A stretch of 64,000 bases of DNA from Amyelois transitella (GCF_032362555.1 NC_083530.1:4928001-4992000), one strand, 5' to 3'; shown: positions 11,221 through 24,701, counted from the stretch's first letter. Program-made: numbers and translations. The notes: generated from the letters alone by a model not told the origin.

Positions 11221-11376
11221 ACATGTACATACATATAATCGCGCCTTTATACCTTACGAGGTAGACAGAGCCAACAGTCTCGCAAAGACTGAAGGCTCAC
11301 ACGTTCAACTGAATGGCTTAAAGACGGAATTAAGGTTCAAATAATGACAGGTTGATAACCTACTCGTATCGCCAAA
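11221..11376 (-). repeat. ATGT-tailed short repeat (family A)
   Basis: Reverse-strand partial copy with a short CATA run, then a diverged copy of the AGGTAGACAGAGCCAACAGT landmark and GATAACCTACTCG. Confidence 0.6.
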
Positions 11377-11929
11377 AAAGGTTTTCTGAGGAAGAACAGG
11401 AATAAAGTCTGTTATCAACTTTCCGAGATTAGACATACATACAGAGAAAATAGTTTACTTTATGATATGTAAAGATAGTGATATTTATGAAAGGCGACAA
11501 CCCTATTTTTGACAAACCGTACAAAAGCGCAAGTAAAACATTTTGACGCTTGACAACTGTCACGGTGGACCTGATCGATATCTATTTATTTATTTAAATG
11601 CTTACTCTATTCATAGACAAGGGTTTTATTTGATAGAAATACGGTCAAGCATGAGTCGCGCTCTAATTTTTAGAATCATAAGTATGTATTAGTTTTTGTT
11701 AAGCCTGGACAAAATACTTATAGGGCACTTTATCCTGGTAATTATGTACTCGTAAAACATTTGATGAAGTGAAATGATAGACTCTTCTAAATGTACGAAG
11801 TCGCAGGCAACCGTTAGACATATCTTTAAATTTGGCATTTAAGTACCTCTTAGGTTTCCTCGAAGGTCTAAGCTGAACGTGGTTACATAGCCTTTACAAA
11901 AGACTGTTGAAAAAAAGGTGATACAAATT

Positions 11930-12225
11930 CAAATTCAAATCAAAAATTTTTATTCATTAATATAAGACACTTCATAGTCATTTCACATCTTTTAGTTTCA
12001 CAACATTGGTTGACGTCAAATAAATTACTTTAAACTAAGTTTATTGTCGCTTCCAAAGCGGTAACCCACTGCACTGCAGCATTTTCTTCAACAACGTCAA
12101 CTTCATAACTATCCAAACTTCGAATAGAAATATGGATGATATAAAACATATGATTATATACGTTCTACCCTCTGGCGTTAAGTCCCGATTGTAACCGAGA
12201 GGTGAGCATATGTTCATCTTCATAC
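11930..12225. repeat. Repeat with CTTCCAAAGCGG / CTGCAGCATTTTC (family F-like)
   Basis: Shares TTGACGTCA, GCTTCCAAAGCGG and CACTGCAGCATTTTC with the element at 63246-63430, but is otherwise diverged. A degraded interspersed repeat. Confidence 0.5.
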
Positions 12226-12474
12226 CTCTCTACATGTACTGCTCCTTTTGACCATGATCACGTATTGGATAAGTCAGTCAGGTCCTAACTATCGTATAAT
12301 GTAATTAGCAGACGAAAACATCGAGTATATTCCTCGAACCCGCGACCTGGATCAATACACGAAGCCGAGTGAAGGACGAAGCCATAGCAGCGAGCCACGA
12401 GTTACCGATACCACACCTCGGAAACTATTCGTTACGTCTAACACGTTATTGCCGTGTGATTCCCGGCATTTAAA

Positions 12475-12600
12475 GAATAAATAAATATATTCTAACGAGA
12501 CAATTTCACAGATTGACACCTTTGAGTAAATTCGCGACTTGTCTCACAAGAATCTTTACTCAACGATACTATATTTTATCCATACTAATATTTGACCTGA
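12475..12600 (-). repeat. Tail of tRNA-derived SINE (family D)
   Basis: Matches the tail of the SINE at 35899-36155 (ACAATTTCACAGATTGA, then CTCAACGATACTATATTTT). The tRNA-like head is missing here. Confidence 0.55.
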
Positions 12601-13466
12601 CCTTTCCCCAGGTCATCGCCAATTCGATCAAAGACCATTATTGGGTGAAAAGCTGTTTCAGTACACAAGTGCTTTGGTATTTGTTTGAAATTAGGAAACC
12701 TAATGCCAACCTCATTTCTTTTTTGTGAGATCATTTGCCATAGTGTTTATTAATTCATTTAATAGTCCTGTTTAGCTAAACAGAAATCTACCAACCAAAT
12801 CCTGAAAAACTAAATAATCGTGATAGATATATCTAGTTCTAAGGAACTCATATTTTAGCATACGCATATTAGGACGCGAAGGTCAATAGCTATAAATTTT
12901 CTGACTGTCTTACTCCCGCTTTGCAAGACCACAAAGTTCGTCCTAAGCTGCCGCAGCTGGGGTAAAACAATAGATTATCATAGAAAAAATGGCGCCTCAA
13001 GTTTTCTAACATAGAAGCAATGTAATGGAAAATCGACAAAAAAATCACTAACTCTTTTTGCCCTATATAATACTCCTTACTCCTATTACTATATTTCAAA
13101 TTTACCTACGATTTATCCTTCTATTTGTAAGTCGGTTAATTACAAATTTGTTCATTGTGCTGACATCTATGGTTTGCCTGTGGCAATATTATTCCTGAGT
13201 GCTTCTTTGACGTAAGACCAGTTTTTCTTTAACTTTCTTTCTAGTTGTTAAAAATTACAATAGATGGCGCATATTATTCTCACGAAGATATATTCAATTC
13301 AATAAAAGGTATGTAAAAAACATATTTATAAATAAGAACAACTATTTTTAAAACTGAGCCATGTAATTGAACGGTGAGAGAGATGATAATTGCAACACTT
13401 AAAATATCTTTCAATCAAATCAAAAATCAAGTATTTGATTAATGGCAACATTATTCAAAATCAGAC

Positions 13467-16400
13467 ATGGCGCGCGTACACACGGTTCCACAAATTTTAC
13501 AAATTTTATTTTTTTCTACATTTATAATATGTTCTCTAAGCAGTTTAGTGAGTGCCAATCGTGAACTTAATGAAGACAATTGGAAAGACATTCTTGAGGG
13601 TGAATGGATGGTGGAATTGTGAGTATTTTCCTACCGGTATACCAATCGGCCTAAACGTGTCAAAAAGTATTTCGCTTTGTATTTCCTCAGAAAATACTTT
13701 ATTTTTATTGACCTTTTTCAAGTCAACTTGTATATTTTAGCTTTACGTAAGTAATCAGTCAAATTTTTTCGGTTATAACGTTTATAAAACCTAGCTTCCC
13801 ACACTCAATAAAGTTCAATAAACTTGGAAGGCTTTGCTCGTGAAACAGTTTTCAAAACCGTGACGCACCTTTTGTCGTGTTGATGGTCCATCAGTTCCTA
13901 CAATAGGTAGGTACACAGTAACGGCACTTTCTCAATTAGATTTCCATAAAAAAATATGTGAAATACTTTAAGCAAATTACTTTTTTTATACCTACAACGA
14001 CAAATAGGATGTCTCTCAAACTAATTGAAATTAAGTAGTCCCATGTTCAGCTATATGCTTCAGTTTTATAATTTCATTGTCACATTGTCATAGGTCAACA
14101 CAATGTTACAATTTTATCATAGCAAACTGTAGGTAGTAACAGGTATATATTAGTGACAGATATCGGAAATCCCTTGATAGCTCAAGGAAAAAATAGACAG
14201 GTTTTTTTTCTCTGATTTTCATTTTTATCCATCCATATCACCACATCTGTATCCCTTGTGGGGTAAACAGAGCCAGCAAGCCACATTCAGCTGTTAGGCT
14301 TAATGATAGAATTGAGATTGAAATAACTCTGCTTCTCTAATTTACAGCAGTAGAATAGCACTGTAAATGTAGGTAGATGTTGTAGGAAGAAAAATAATAA
14401 ATGACCAATGTTACTACTAGTGAATGAAACTTCAAAAAATATGTGATAGGTAGGTATAAGACTGAAAGACTGTGTTTAGCAGGTACATTAAAACCAAATT
14501 TATTTTCAAGGAATGTGAGAGAAAAAGTGATTTAGTTCCACATAATTATGCAAAATTGATTTAATTATTTAATAGTCTAATGTTATAATTTCCTGTGCAA
14601 ATGTTCCCATTTTCATACTTCATTCAAAACAGAACAAAGTGGCAAAACAACTCATTACTACCTTATTAGCTGTAATCATTTCCTGAAGCAAGTCATAATG
14701 AGTCATGGTTTAAATTAGAATATTTTAGAGTGGGCACACAAAGTAAGCATGTCCTAGATCTTAAAGAATGCATAGATTATCGCTGCTCGATATGCTAACA
14801 CATTTTAATGATTGATGGGTACAAATAATATCTAGTGTATAAATGATAGCCAGGATAAGTAAGGACTGACCATTTGATACAATATCCAGAGACAACACAT
14901 TTTAAGTTTAAAAATCACTTCGCATTGCAATAAAACAGATCTCTCAATTTTCATATACTTTTTATATTTTGTCCCTTTTTAACATTAAAATTTCAATATT
15001 GTTTCCACCCAAAAATTCTTGTCATTTCGTTAATCCAATTGTCATCAGAATTTAAATTTTATTTACACTATTTCTTAAGACAGCTAGGTATTGGCAAAAT
15101 TCTTTCTTGAAAATAATTGTTAATAAAACTACTTTACCTACCTAGCCATTCAATTAATAAAATTGAACCATGATTAACAAGTAGGTGACATCACCATAAC
15201 CAATGAGAATGATGTGAATTGTTTATACACAAATACTCCTCTTTCTCTTTCTAAAGGAATCCACGTCTTTTCCTTCACCACAATCTCTGTATACCTACAC
15301 TAGCTGTGCCCGCGACTTCGTCCGCGTGGAATAGTTATTTTGGGCATCATATTTATTTTTGAAAACATCCTCCTCGGCTTTATCAATTATAGCTGGGCGG
15401 TCAGGCAGTCACGCGTATTGGAAAGAACGCTGGTTCACCTTATTAAATGTTTCGCTGCAAATTGCTTATAACGACTATATCTCAAAACCTATTCCTCTGA
15501 TTTATATACTGTAAATGGCAATTTTAGTCTACATGAAAAGCCGAAAGTAATAAACATTTATTTGGATAAGGATTAATACTGAATTAAAGAAATTGGTTTC
15601 AAGATAACTTATGTTTATAATGAAAAAATAATCTTAAAAAATTAACATAAAAGTGGTTATTGTAAGTAAACCTTAAGAGATAGATATATGCTCTCGCGGA
15701 CTTTCTTGTGGCAAAAAATGAGTACTTCACATCTTTAGTAAATTGTTTTACTATATCTTTTTTGGTTTGCGCAGCGTTCGCGTGGAAAGCTCGCAGATGG
15801 CCGACTCATTCAACTTTCACCTGCATTGTTGACGTTTCCCGTAGGAAATCCGGGATAAAATGTAGCCTATAGCCTTCCTCTATAAATAGACTATCTAACA
15901 GTGAAAGAATTATTCAAATCGGTTCAGTAGTTTCTGAGATTAGCGCGTTTAAACAAACAAACAAACAAACAAAACAAACTCTTCAGCTTTATAATATTAG
16001 TATAGATATAGATTTGCTTGCCAGATTTATATTTATTTCATAGAAGCTCATCAATAAGAACACTCTTGGCCTGACTTTTGCTCAGAAATTGATCCAGTGG
16101 AGCCTCGCCTTTCCTGTTCTAAAATTTCCCATTTACATTATTTACAACACAACAACCGTGTGGTTCCTGGCACCAATACAAAAAAGAATAGGACCACTCC
16201 ATCTCTTTCCCATGGATGTCGTAAAAGGCGACTAAGGGATAGGCTTACAAACTTGGGATTATTTTTTAGGCGATGGGCTAGCAACCTGTCACTATTTGAA
16301 TCTCAATTCTATCATTAAGCCAAATAGCTGAAATAGCTGAACGTGGCCATTCAGTCTTTTTAAGACTGTTGGCTCTGTCTACCCCGCAAGGGATATAGAC

Positions 16401-19400
16401 GTGACCATATGTATGTATGTATGTACAACACAACAACCAACACTTCTTACCAAGGACCAACAACATTTTAGCCACGTTATAGAATTTTTACATTTTACTG
16501 TCGGCTTAGGTAAGTCACCCTTAGTAGAGTTTTTAATGGCATCGCCATTTTCTTTCACAATACATAATTAGAATTTATACATTTTCCTACACAGCTACGC
16601 CCCATGGTGTCCCGCTTGCAACGCTCTCGCGGCCGCGTGGAAGGAACTCTCCACCATAGCAACACGTAAGAATCTGGGAGTAAAGACCGCTGCCGTGGAC
16701 GTCACCCAGTCGCCGGGGCTCAGCGGACGGTTCATGGTCACAGCACTGCCTACCATATTCCAGTGAGTATAAATCAATTGATTTATCCACATTCGTCACT
16801 GTTAGTGCAAGCTGGTCGTTATTTTGAAGAGACAGAAATAGGCATAAATCTTAGATACTGGAAAAAAAAGTTTGTCTCAGCCTACCCCACCTGGGAAGAG
16901 ACAACGTAACGTTAATTTATTTATTTATTTATATGGTACACAAAACAGTTTAATGATTAACATTATAGTACTTACTTAGTAAAACAGTGACAGCAGAGTG
17001 TGTTATACACACAGATAACGTAATTATATAAACTTTAGGTCATGTTTAAATTACTACTGGTAGCTGAAATATGTATTGTTAACGAGAAAGCACTTTAATT
17101 CTTCTACTGGCTAGTGAGTTTCCAAAAGAGCTGAAATTTACTGACAATGATCTCATTATCACGATTTCTAAACTAAATCGGCTTGTGTGTAGCTAAAGAA
17201 TAAAGAAATATTTTTTTCCTCAGGGATCACTGTCCCTACTGTTGAAAACTGTATGATAATTATTCCAATTCATTGTGATGGGGGAGTGTTCAATAACATT
17301 TAGTAATTAATACTACTTTAAATTTCCAGTGTTAAAGATGGCTCGTTCCGTCAATACAAAGGTCCCAGAGATGTGGAGTCAATGCTCTCCTTCGTGGAGA
17401 CCCGTCGCTGGCAGCAGACTGAGCCTGTGCCAGGGTGGAAGGCCCCGGATTCCCTGCAGATGACTCTTGTAGCAGAGTTCTTCAAACTCAGCCAGGCACT
17501 AAGGGTAAGATCGATTTTTTCATCAAAAAATATGGACCATTTCCACCATTATCTAATTCAGACAGATGCGAAAGGTGAGTTCACCATTTCTAATGCTTAC
17601 TGCAATCAGAGTGCGAAAGAATGACGCTATGAGAGAAAAGTTCTTGAAGAAATTAAAGGTATGGCCACCTACAAAACCTAAGACCAATTTAGGAGGGAAA
17701 AGCACAAGTAAAATAAAAACACTAAGTGAGTGTCGTTAGTGCTATCAAGAATAGAGAAAAAAATATTGATGACTCAAGAATGTTTCCAAATGAACATCCT
17801 TTTGGAATCTTACCATGGACCCTGCCAAAATCCTAAAACTATGTACCTGACGTGTGTTTTATACCTATCTATTTAGTTATACTCATGTTTAACTTTCCAG
17901 AGTGTGCACACGATGCTTATGGAGACTTACGGCCTTCCAACGTGGGGATCCTATCTGATATTCGCTGTGGCTACCATCTTCATTGGAGCTATCTTGGGTT
18001 TGGTGAGTGTCTGTTTCCTTATTATCAAGAAATGGAAGACGCCCGCGTAAAGCGAAAAATCACTATAATTCCCGTTCCAGCGGGAATTTCGGGAAATCCT
18101 GCCTGTGGTTAGTCGGTCAGTGTCCTCTTTTATATGTAGAAGATAACTTTTGTAAAGAGAACCGCCTCCAATCGACATTCTCCTTTTTTGAAGACGGCTA
18201 AATTTCTTAAACCTTCCCTTAAATGTAACAAAACCTTTTCTGAAAACCGCATCAAAATAAGTTCAGCGAAACGCGAGATATTCGCGGACAAACATACATA
18301 CAGGCCAAAGTGAGAACCAATTATTTTTAAGGTGGTCAATAAATGAAATATCAAGTTTAAATTCCTCTTGCAACATCGTAATACATACATATGTACATAA
18401 AATCACGTCTCTTTCCCGGAGGGGTAGGCAGAGACTACCTCTTTCCACTTGCCACGATCTCTGCATATTTCCTTCGCTTCATCCACATTCATAACTCTCT
18501 TCATGCAAGCTCGGCGGTTTCGTGTACTTTTGACCTGACCGTAATATCGTTAATAATCTCTGTTTGCAGGTATTAGTGTGCATTATAGACTTGTTATACC
18601 CGCCTCGTCGCTCCGACAAGGTTCTAGTGTCGCAAGCGCAACTGGACAAGGCGAAGGAGGACGCAAGGAAGGCTGAAGAAGAGGTAAATATGTTTTCCAT
18701 TAAAAATTGAGTGAAAGGAAACATATTAAAATAAACTCATGCGAATATTGATGTCTATAGGCAATTTTTGTGTCCCGGAAAAGGTAACCTCTCTTCTCCT
18801 GACTGATCTGACCTCCGCAAACATTGCAGGGGAAGCGAACCCATGTTGGATCATGGTTAAACTGGGCTAGATATGCCTATTCCCTAACATCCACGAGAAA
18901 GAGGTGGGAGTGGTCCTATTCTTAAATGCCGGAAACCGCACGGGACAAAAAGCTAACCTTTAATTTACAAAATTGTTAAAAACCTACATACATGCATATA
19001 GTCACGTCTATACCTCTTGCGGGGTAGACAGAGCAAGCAGTCTTTAAAATACTGAAAGGCCGCATTGAGCTGTATGACTTAAAGATGGAGTTGAGGTTCA
19101 AATAGTGACAGGTTGCTAGCCCATCGCCTACAAGAAGAATACCAAGTTTATTTGCCTCTCCCTTTGTCGCCTTACGACATCCAAGGAAAAGATATGGAGT
19201 GGTCTTATTCTAAAGCCATCACAAGGCATCTGAAAAGCCTGTTCTGAAATTTTATCAATATGATGTCTTAAACACTGTTTACATGTTTTTTCAGGAGCTT
19301 ATCAACGAAGACATAGTGGATGATAATGAGACCGCTGGTAGTGACGCTGAGAAGAACTCTGCTAGTGACGTGAGTAGCTTATATTATTAACAAATAATAT

Positions 19401-19886
19401 AATATGAATTATGGACAAATGATAGAACATATTGGTGGTAATTATAACAATGTAATGCCAAAAGTTCACGTGCATTTAGGTGGTAATTATTTCGATAATA
19501 TTTTATATATTTATATGTATAGATAAGAGAAAATGCAATATAACATATTATCGACATAATTTCCACCGAAATGCATGTGAACTTTTGACATAACATAGAT
19601 ATAATTTGTACAATAGGTACTATAATTTGTCCATAATATTTGAATTGAAATTACATACAAATAATCACATCTTTATCCCTTCCGGGGTAGACGGAGCCAA
19701 CAATCTTGAAAAGAAAATATTAATTTTTATTTCTGTGTCATATAATGAGGTGATATAATCTGTGTCACGTGTATTGTATGTGTGTCTGCCTGTGTGTTGC
19801 AGTCGTCGGAGGGCGGCGGCGCGGCGGCCGGCTCGGGCGGCGACGCGCGCGAGGTGCGCAAGCGCAGGCCGCGCAAGGCTGATTAG
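13467..19886 (+). CDS. TMX1: Thioredoxin-related transmembrane protein 1 (TMX1-like), 7 exons
   Basis: Coding exons: 13467-13618, 16595-16762, 17330-17504, 17901-18002, 18570-18683, 19295-19369 and 19803-19886. All introns are GT-AG and phases agree, giving 289 residues. A hydrophobic signal peptide (about 1-30) precedes a thioredoxin domain with active site WCPAC (Cys56, Cys59) in EFYAPWCPAC and a cis-proline (Pro103 in TALPTIF). One transmembrane helix lies at about 182-208. The cytosolic tail has a charged Lys/Glu segment, an acidic stretch, a Gly/Ala run and a basic end, RKRRPRKAD. WCPAC and this topology are typical of TMX1, an ER-membrane oxidoreductase acting on disulfides of membrane-bound clients. 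The basic tail could serve ER retention (inference). The last exon is markedly GC-rich. Repeats fill introns 1, 4, 5 and 6. Confidence 0.92.
14236..14328 (-). repeat. ATGT-tailed short repeat (family A), partial
   Basis: Reverse-strand fragment in TMX1 intron 1 with ATCCCTTGTGGGGTAAACAG and ATAGAATTGAGATT. Confidence 0.65.
15299..16009 (+). repeat. Long variant of family B repeat
   Basis: About 710 bases in TMX1 intron 1. It has the family B head (ACTAGCTGTGCCCGCGAC) and tail (CTTCAGCTTTATAATATTAG), but about 450 bases of different internal sequence. A near-identical copy is at 42221-42904. Neither contains an open frame of note. Confidence 0.82.
16157..16425 (+). repeat. ATGT-tailed short repeat (family A), full length
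   Basis: Near full-length copy: head CCGTGTGGTTCCTGGCACCA, middle GTCGTAAAAGGCGACTAAGG, tail CCCCGCAAGGGATATAGACG followed by ATGT repeats. Lies in TMX1 intron 1. Confidence 0.85.
18380..18540 (-). repeat. LINE 3'-end fragment (family E)
   Basis: Reverse complement of the terminal coding part and CATA tail of the LINE at 40918-41760 (TCTTTCCCGGAGGGGTAGGC then CATCCACATTCATAACTCTC). It lies in TMX1 intron 4 and ends about 29 bases before the exon 5 acceptor. Confidence 0.82.
18780..18960. repeat. Mixed repeat fragments in TMX1 intron 5
   Basis: Contains pieces of the family G tRNA-like SINE (ACCTCCGCAAACATTGCAGG, GGATCATGGTTA) followed by a reverse fragment of the family A head (GTCCTATTCTTAAATGCCGG). 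Confidence 0.5.
18984..19222 (-). repeat. ATGT-tailed short repeat (family A)
   Basis: Reverse-strand copy in TMX1 intron 5: CATA run, ACGTCTATACCTCTTGCGGG, AGGTTGCTAGCCCATCGCC and a degraded head. Confidence 0.75.
19408..19645. mobile_element. MITE-like element with inverted termini
   Basis: ATTATGGACAAAT near the left end is mirrored by ATTTGTCCATAAT near the right. Further in, CAAAAGTTCACGTGCATTTA pairs with a near-complementary block ending GTGAACTTTTGA. About 240 bases with no coding capacity, in TMX1 intron 6. It looks like a small non-autonomous DNA transposon; superfamily not assigned. Confidence 0.6.
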
Positions 19887-19990
19887 ATTACAACCGGCAT
19901 TTCAACCGCTACACCATTGGGGGAGGGCTCGTTTTCATATACCTATATATCAACATATATATTTTTGACCAACGTCAAAAATGTTAATTT

Positions 19991-19996
19991 AATAAA
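19991..19996 (+). terminator. Probable TMX1 polyadenylation signal
   Basis: AATAAA 105 bases after the TMX1 stop codon. It is the first canonical hexamer after the stop. Confidence 0.5.
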
Positions 19997-22900
19997 ATGT
20001 ATAGGTTACTTGTAAAACGTTTACCATTTAGCACGACAGGCTATGACGCTAAATGAGAATTCGCGTTTCGCAAAATGTGCATTTTGTCAAAAGTGGTGCT
20101 TGTCAATTTTGTGAACTACAAAATGAGCATTTCGCAAAATGTGCACTTCGCGTCGGACCCAGATTTTTTTTTCAATACAACATTTATACAATCTAAAATT
20201 AGTTGTATTGAATAAACTTTTGGGTGGATGGAAATGACTGATATTATTATTAGATGAAAGTGAGCCTTTCTCTGACGAGTGAATACGTAAAAATTATTCG
20301 CTATTTCAACCCCAACCACAATACAGTATTTTTTCTACAATTGGAAATAAATAGTTGATTTAATTTCATATAGATACATAACACTCTTTTTAACTTATTG
20401 GTTAAAGACCTTGACTAACTGTGTTGATTTAGCAAATAATTTATTTAATAAAATAAAAGTATAAGAGATATAATTTCCTACTATCTATCTTATGCACAGC
20501 GTGTTTTTAAGAAGTCTCATTCGACAGTATGACAGAATCTTATACATTTGTCATTAGAGCAAAAAAGACAAAGGTAGGATATTTCAAAATCCTCTTAGAA
20601 AAAAAAACGTTGCTAAAAATCCCTAAACCGTTATTTCGTAAGTCGAAAAAAAAACTTATGTATTGCAATTTGAATCAAAATGGATTCGATCTTTTGTGTA
20701 ATTAATAAGTTAATATAAATGAGTAAAATACGTGATTTGTAATTGTTAACTCCTAAAAATTTAAGTTTAAATATATATAGAGAAAAAATTTTAGCCACAT
20801 ACGCGCTTAGTATTTCAATGAAGACGCATTTCAAATTAATTTTTCAAAACAAAAATTTTACAATCTCCTATTTATTGTTTTATAATCATTCTAGTTCTAT
20901 ATGTAATTCAAAAATTTTTAACACAATTTGCAATAACATAAAAATAAATGTTTTATGTCCATTTTCTTTGTTTTATTAATTTTAATACAGCCTCATTAAC
21001 TCTATTAGTTTGGATTAAATCAAATTTGACATGCATCTTCCTGTTTTAATGATAGCAGATAGTACTATTGAAAAATCACAAGAATGGCCTTAAAAAGACT
21101 TACCAAAGTCGGGTTAATTGCCGTAGAATATCTGCAGTATATAAATAATATCAGTGCTTACATAAATATAACAAACAAAATCTATACTTATTGAAAAATT
21201 TACTTATGTAGCTGTTTCAAGTCACCCACAAGAATACCAATGCTAAAATTTAGAACTAAACATTTTTAATACGTAGCAAAGGAAATTAGTTTTTTATAAA
21301 TTAAACAGTGTGATAAAATATTTATAAAATGTTGAATTTGCACTTTTCAATGATCATCAATTGACTTTGTGATCTTCATCTCTGTTTTTACAATGTGCTT
21401 TCGCTTAGACGGCTGTAAAAAATGGGTCACTGACTTTGATAAGATAAAGATTATGTCTCATTGTAACCAAATTTCTAATCAAAGTTTGTAAATAACCCAA
21501 AGGGTTACAGTAGTACTCACACTTAGGACACTCCAAAAGATAACAATTAAAAAAACAAAAGACACAATAAATTATGTTGTGTTCCGGCTGTGGCGAATGT
21601 TTATAGTATTATAAAACCGAAGGAAAAACTTAATATCTACCTCCAAATGCATTTCTAAACATTAATATTGCGAATAAAACATCGTAGAAAGATGTAGTCT
21701 CTGTCTATTCCTCCGGGAAATAGCGAGTATGTAATGTATGGAGTGTCCAACGTTCAATTTTACTAATTCAGTTTTTAATAAAGTATTGAGTAGTTTTTGC
21801 ACAGAAATCTGAATAAATATTTTTATTCAGATTTGTACATGTTTAATAGAGTTCGCAATTTAGTGGAGTGAAATTTTTTTCGCACCAAAATTTTACTTAT
21901 TTTAGTTTTTAGCCTGTAATCAGTATAATATTTTCTTTTACCTACAATTACAATTAATTTAACTGAACGTTGCGTTTTGTTTCACAGAATGTCGTCAGTG
22001 AGAAGATTGAAGTTTCAAAAACATTTTCTATTGATGTAACATAGTTTTGTACATTCCTTCTTGTTACCTTTTTAAAGCGGTTAATATGTATGAAATTAAT
22101 TGAATATTTTCCATAAATGTATTACTGCTTTAAAAAGGTTAAAAGCTCAAAGTCGTGTACTTACTAATATATACAAACATGGCTTATATATTTATGTATG
22201 TATGATAATACTCACGCCTAGAACATTTTTTATATAATTTTATTAATTAATTTCACGAATGGTTAACACGAGTGTAAATTTTAATGTTGTAAGTACGGCA
22301 GTGTTGAACGGAAAGCAAATAGTTGGGTACCTTATGCAGAGAGTTGATGCAGATGTTAATAGTTAAATTTTGACATAATAAATAAATTGCTCTTGGACGC
22401 TCGTTCATAATCCTGGCTGGAATCATGATCTGACTTGATCGAAATAAGCTAGTCAATGGACTGAAAACCGGACCCATTGTGTGGCATTTTAGTGAAACGT
22501 CGCAGACAAGGGAAATGAGAGATAGGTAACTAAAAGGGGAGAAAGTCAGAAGGCGAATTCCTTGCCCTGAAACACTTCTATGGAGGATGCAACCGGCAAA
22601 ATGCAGAGGAAATAAATTGCTCAATATAGACAATTTTACTTTACGTTTCTGCCTTATTATGAGAGCTTTTTAACAATAAATTACCAGCTACCTACTTCTT
22701 TTATTAGGACTTATAATTATTTGTTTTCCGTTGAACAATTATGAATAATAATAAAACATAAAATCGCCTTGTACAAAGACTTGAGATCGTTTGAAGTTGC
22801 TTTTATGTATAAACTATTGAATAGTGTCTTGCTGATTAAATTGTATTTACAACTATAGTGTTTTATTTACTACATACTGAGCGTTTTGTTTGTCCGTCTT

Positions 22901-23124
22901 TGTGCCAAATATCATCAAAATCGGTCCAGTAGTTTTTTAGTTAATTCGTAAGGATAACCTACCAGACTAGACCTACTACCTACAAACAAAAGAACAAACC
23001 AAGTGGAGAAAACTAAACCTTTTGGAAATAAACTGTCTAAATATCTACCTACATGTGCATCGTATCAGGGAGTAATCCGTGTAGGTAGGTATAAACCCAA
23101 AACGCGACTACGGAAATTCCTATA

Positions 23125-23268
23125 ACCTTGGGATTCTTATACACGATGGTCTCGCAACCATTCACTATGTCACTGTCTGAATGTCAATTTCATCATTAAA
23201 CCGTTCAGCTGAACGTGGCCTTTCAGTTTTACCAAGACTCTGCCTACCCCGCAAGGCATACAGACGTC
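23125..23268 (+). repeat. ATGT-tailed short repeat (family A), 3' part
   Basis: CTTGGGATTCTT, a diverged middle, GCTGAACGTGGCCTTTCAGT and CTACCCCGCAAGGCATACAG; the ATGT tail is lost. Confidence 0.65.
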
Positions 23269-23517
23269 TAAGAATGTTGTATTATGTTATGTTTGTATTA
23301 AAATATGAAATGCGCCCTCTGTTATCGACAAGAGAAAATCTCTACACGTGTCTTTCGTACCTTTGTCGGCTTGTCATTAATTTGTCTACGAATTCGCCGC
23401 CTTTGTCGGCATTTCTTTTGACACCGCCGCTTTTAGGGTTCGCTTGCGCATGCATAAACAGTTTGAGTCAAGTCGAATAGTTGAAAGAGATTTTACTAAG
23501 ATTTATACCTACGTTAT

Positions 23518-23632
23518 AACACACCTCTTTCTCGAAGGGGTAGGCAGATACTTCTATCCACCTGCCAAGAAACCTTGCAACTTCTTTCGCTTAAGTATTG
23601 TACTTTTGGCCTGACCTTGCCCCAGAAGGGCC
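23518..23632 (-). repeat. LINE 3'-end fragment (family E)
   Basis: Reverse-strand, diverged: CACCTCTTTCTCGAAGGGGT, CCACCTGCCAAGAAACC, TGGCCTGACCTTGCCCC. Confidence 0.55.
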
Positions 23633-24129
23633 TATTTCGTCCAAAGTAGTAGATAGTACCTACGGCCTTTCGTTTCCACATTTAAGATTTAGGGTATTCT
23701 GAATATCATTTCAATTAGGTATAACTCTTTTTCCTAGCAGCTTAGTGCTATTAAGCTATGATCTGTAGGTAGGTAACTAAGTACTTAGTAAGCTACACTT
23801 ACAAGTCGTTGCAAGAACTCAATCAAACCAAAGATAGCAAAGATTTAAGTAAAGAGAAGAATGTCTTCTTTTTCAGAAATAGGTTTTAAGTACAAGAAAC
23901 ATAATAACTATTGATATAAATAATCATCGTCTATGAGCATAATACCCCTTTTTCTACCACACAAGTTTCATATCACTATTGTTAGTGAGGTACTTAATAA
24001 GTACATAATTTTATTTTCTTTGCAAATAATAAATCCGGCCCTGACTTGACCATCTTTCAAGCGGCATCGGCATCTCCCCCTTCACAACAAAGAACTTTGC
24101 CGAAAATTTTCTCATTCGTCGATTGAATT

Positions 24130-24212
24130 TCGTGAGTGAAATACTCTGTGTATGATTTGTGTTCGAGAAGTTAGTTTTTTTACTTTTATTCGAAGTATTT
24201 CTATTGAAGAAG
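24130..24212 (+). other. Candidate 5' non-coding exon of the nanos-like gene
   Basis: A good splice donor (GAAG|GTAAGT at 24212/24213) precedes the first coding exon, which itself begins right at an acceptor (TTTTCAG|ATG). An upstream untranslated exon is therefore needed, and this is the best candidate. Its 5' end is not defined by the sequence. Confidence 0.35.
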
Positions 24213-24701
24213 GTAAGTTTATTTTTTATGTTTTAGCTAGAGCGAATTTATTCATACGTTTGTATTTTATTCTGATAAATATAATTGCACGTAAAACAGA
24301 ATTTAATTTTTCGTAGGAATGGTAATTCTAATTATGCATGTTTTTGAAATTTGAGACACAAATTAATTTCTATACAAACATTAGAATTACTAATAATAAG
24401 CTCGAGAGCTTATTTTGAAAGTGCCACCTCCGAAAGCTAAGTTACCTATTTCTTATTTTTAATTTAATTATTCATAATGCGGGTATAAAACCCGCGTCAC
24501 TCAACTTGAAAAATATTTAGTTACTAATTAACTAAATTCTTCCATGATTGTTAATTTTATTTTCCAAAATAGAAGTTTCAATACAAGCTTCAGTATTGTA
24601 CTTCCGGCAAAACTTCAACACAAACTTTGCTTGTAAACACTTGGAATTCCAAAAAAACATGTTTTTCAATATTTTTTAAGGAAATCCTTGTTAATTTTCA
24701 G

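Larger units (their letters stand above)
9074..13466. other. Intergenic region left of TMX1
   Basis: Apart from the repeats entered separately I find no convincing exon. The right end (about 13250-13466) must contain the TMX1 promoter and 5' UTR, but I recognise no TATA box or other defined element. Confidence 0.5.
19997..24129. other. Intergenic region between TMX1 and nanos
   Basis: No coding exons recognised. It contains two short related blocks with TTTCGCAAAATGTGCA (20066-20150), a weak hairpin around 22065-22141, a family A copy (23125-23268) and a LINE tail fragment (23518-23632). The rest is AT-rich sequence without recognisable content. Confidence 0.5.

Noticed and set aside
22253-22633. 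126-codon minus-strand frame
   Set aside because: No recognisable domain, no splice or promoter support, and low-complexity composition typical of chance frames.
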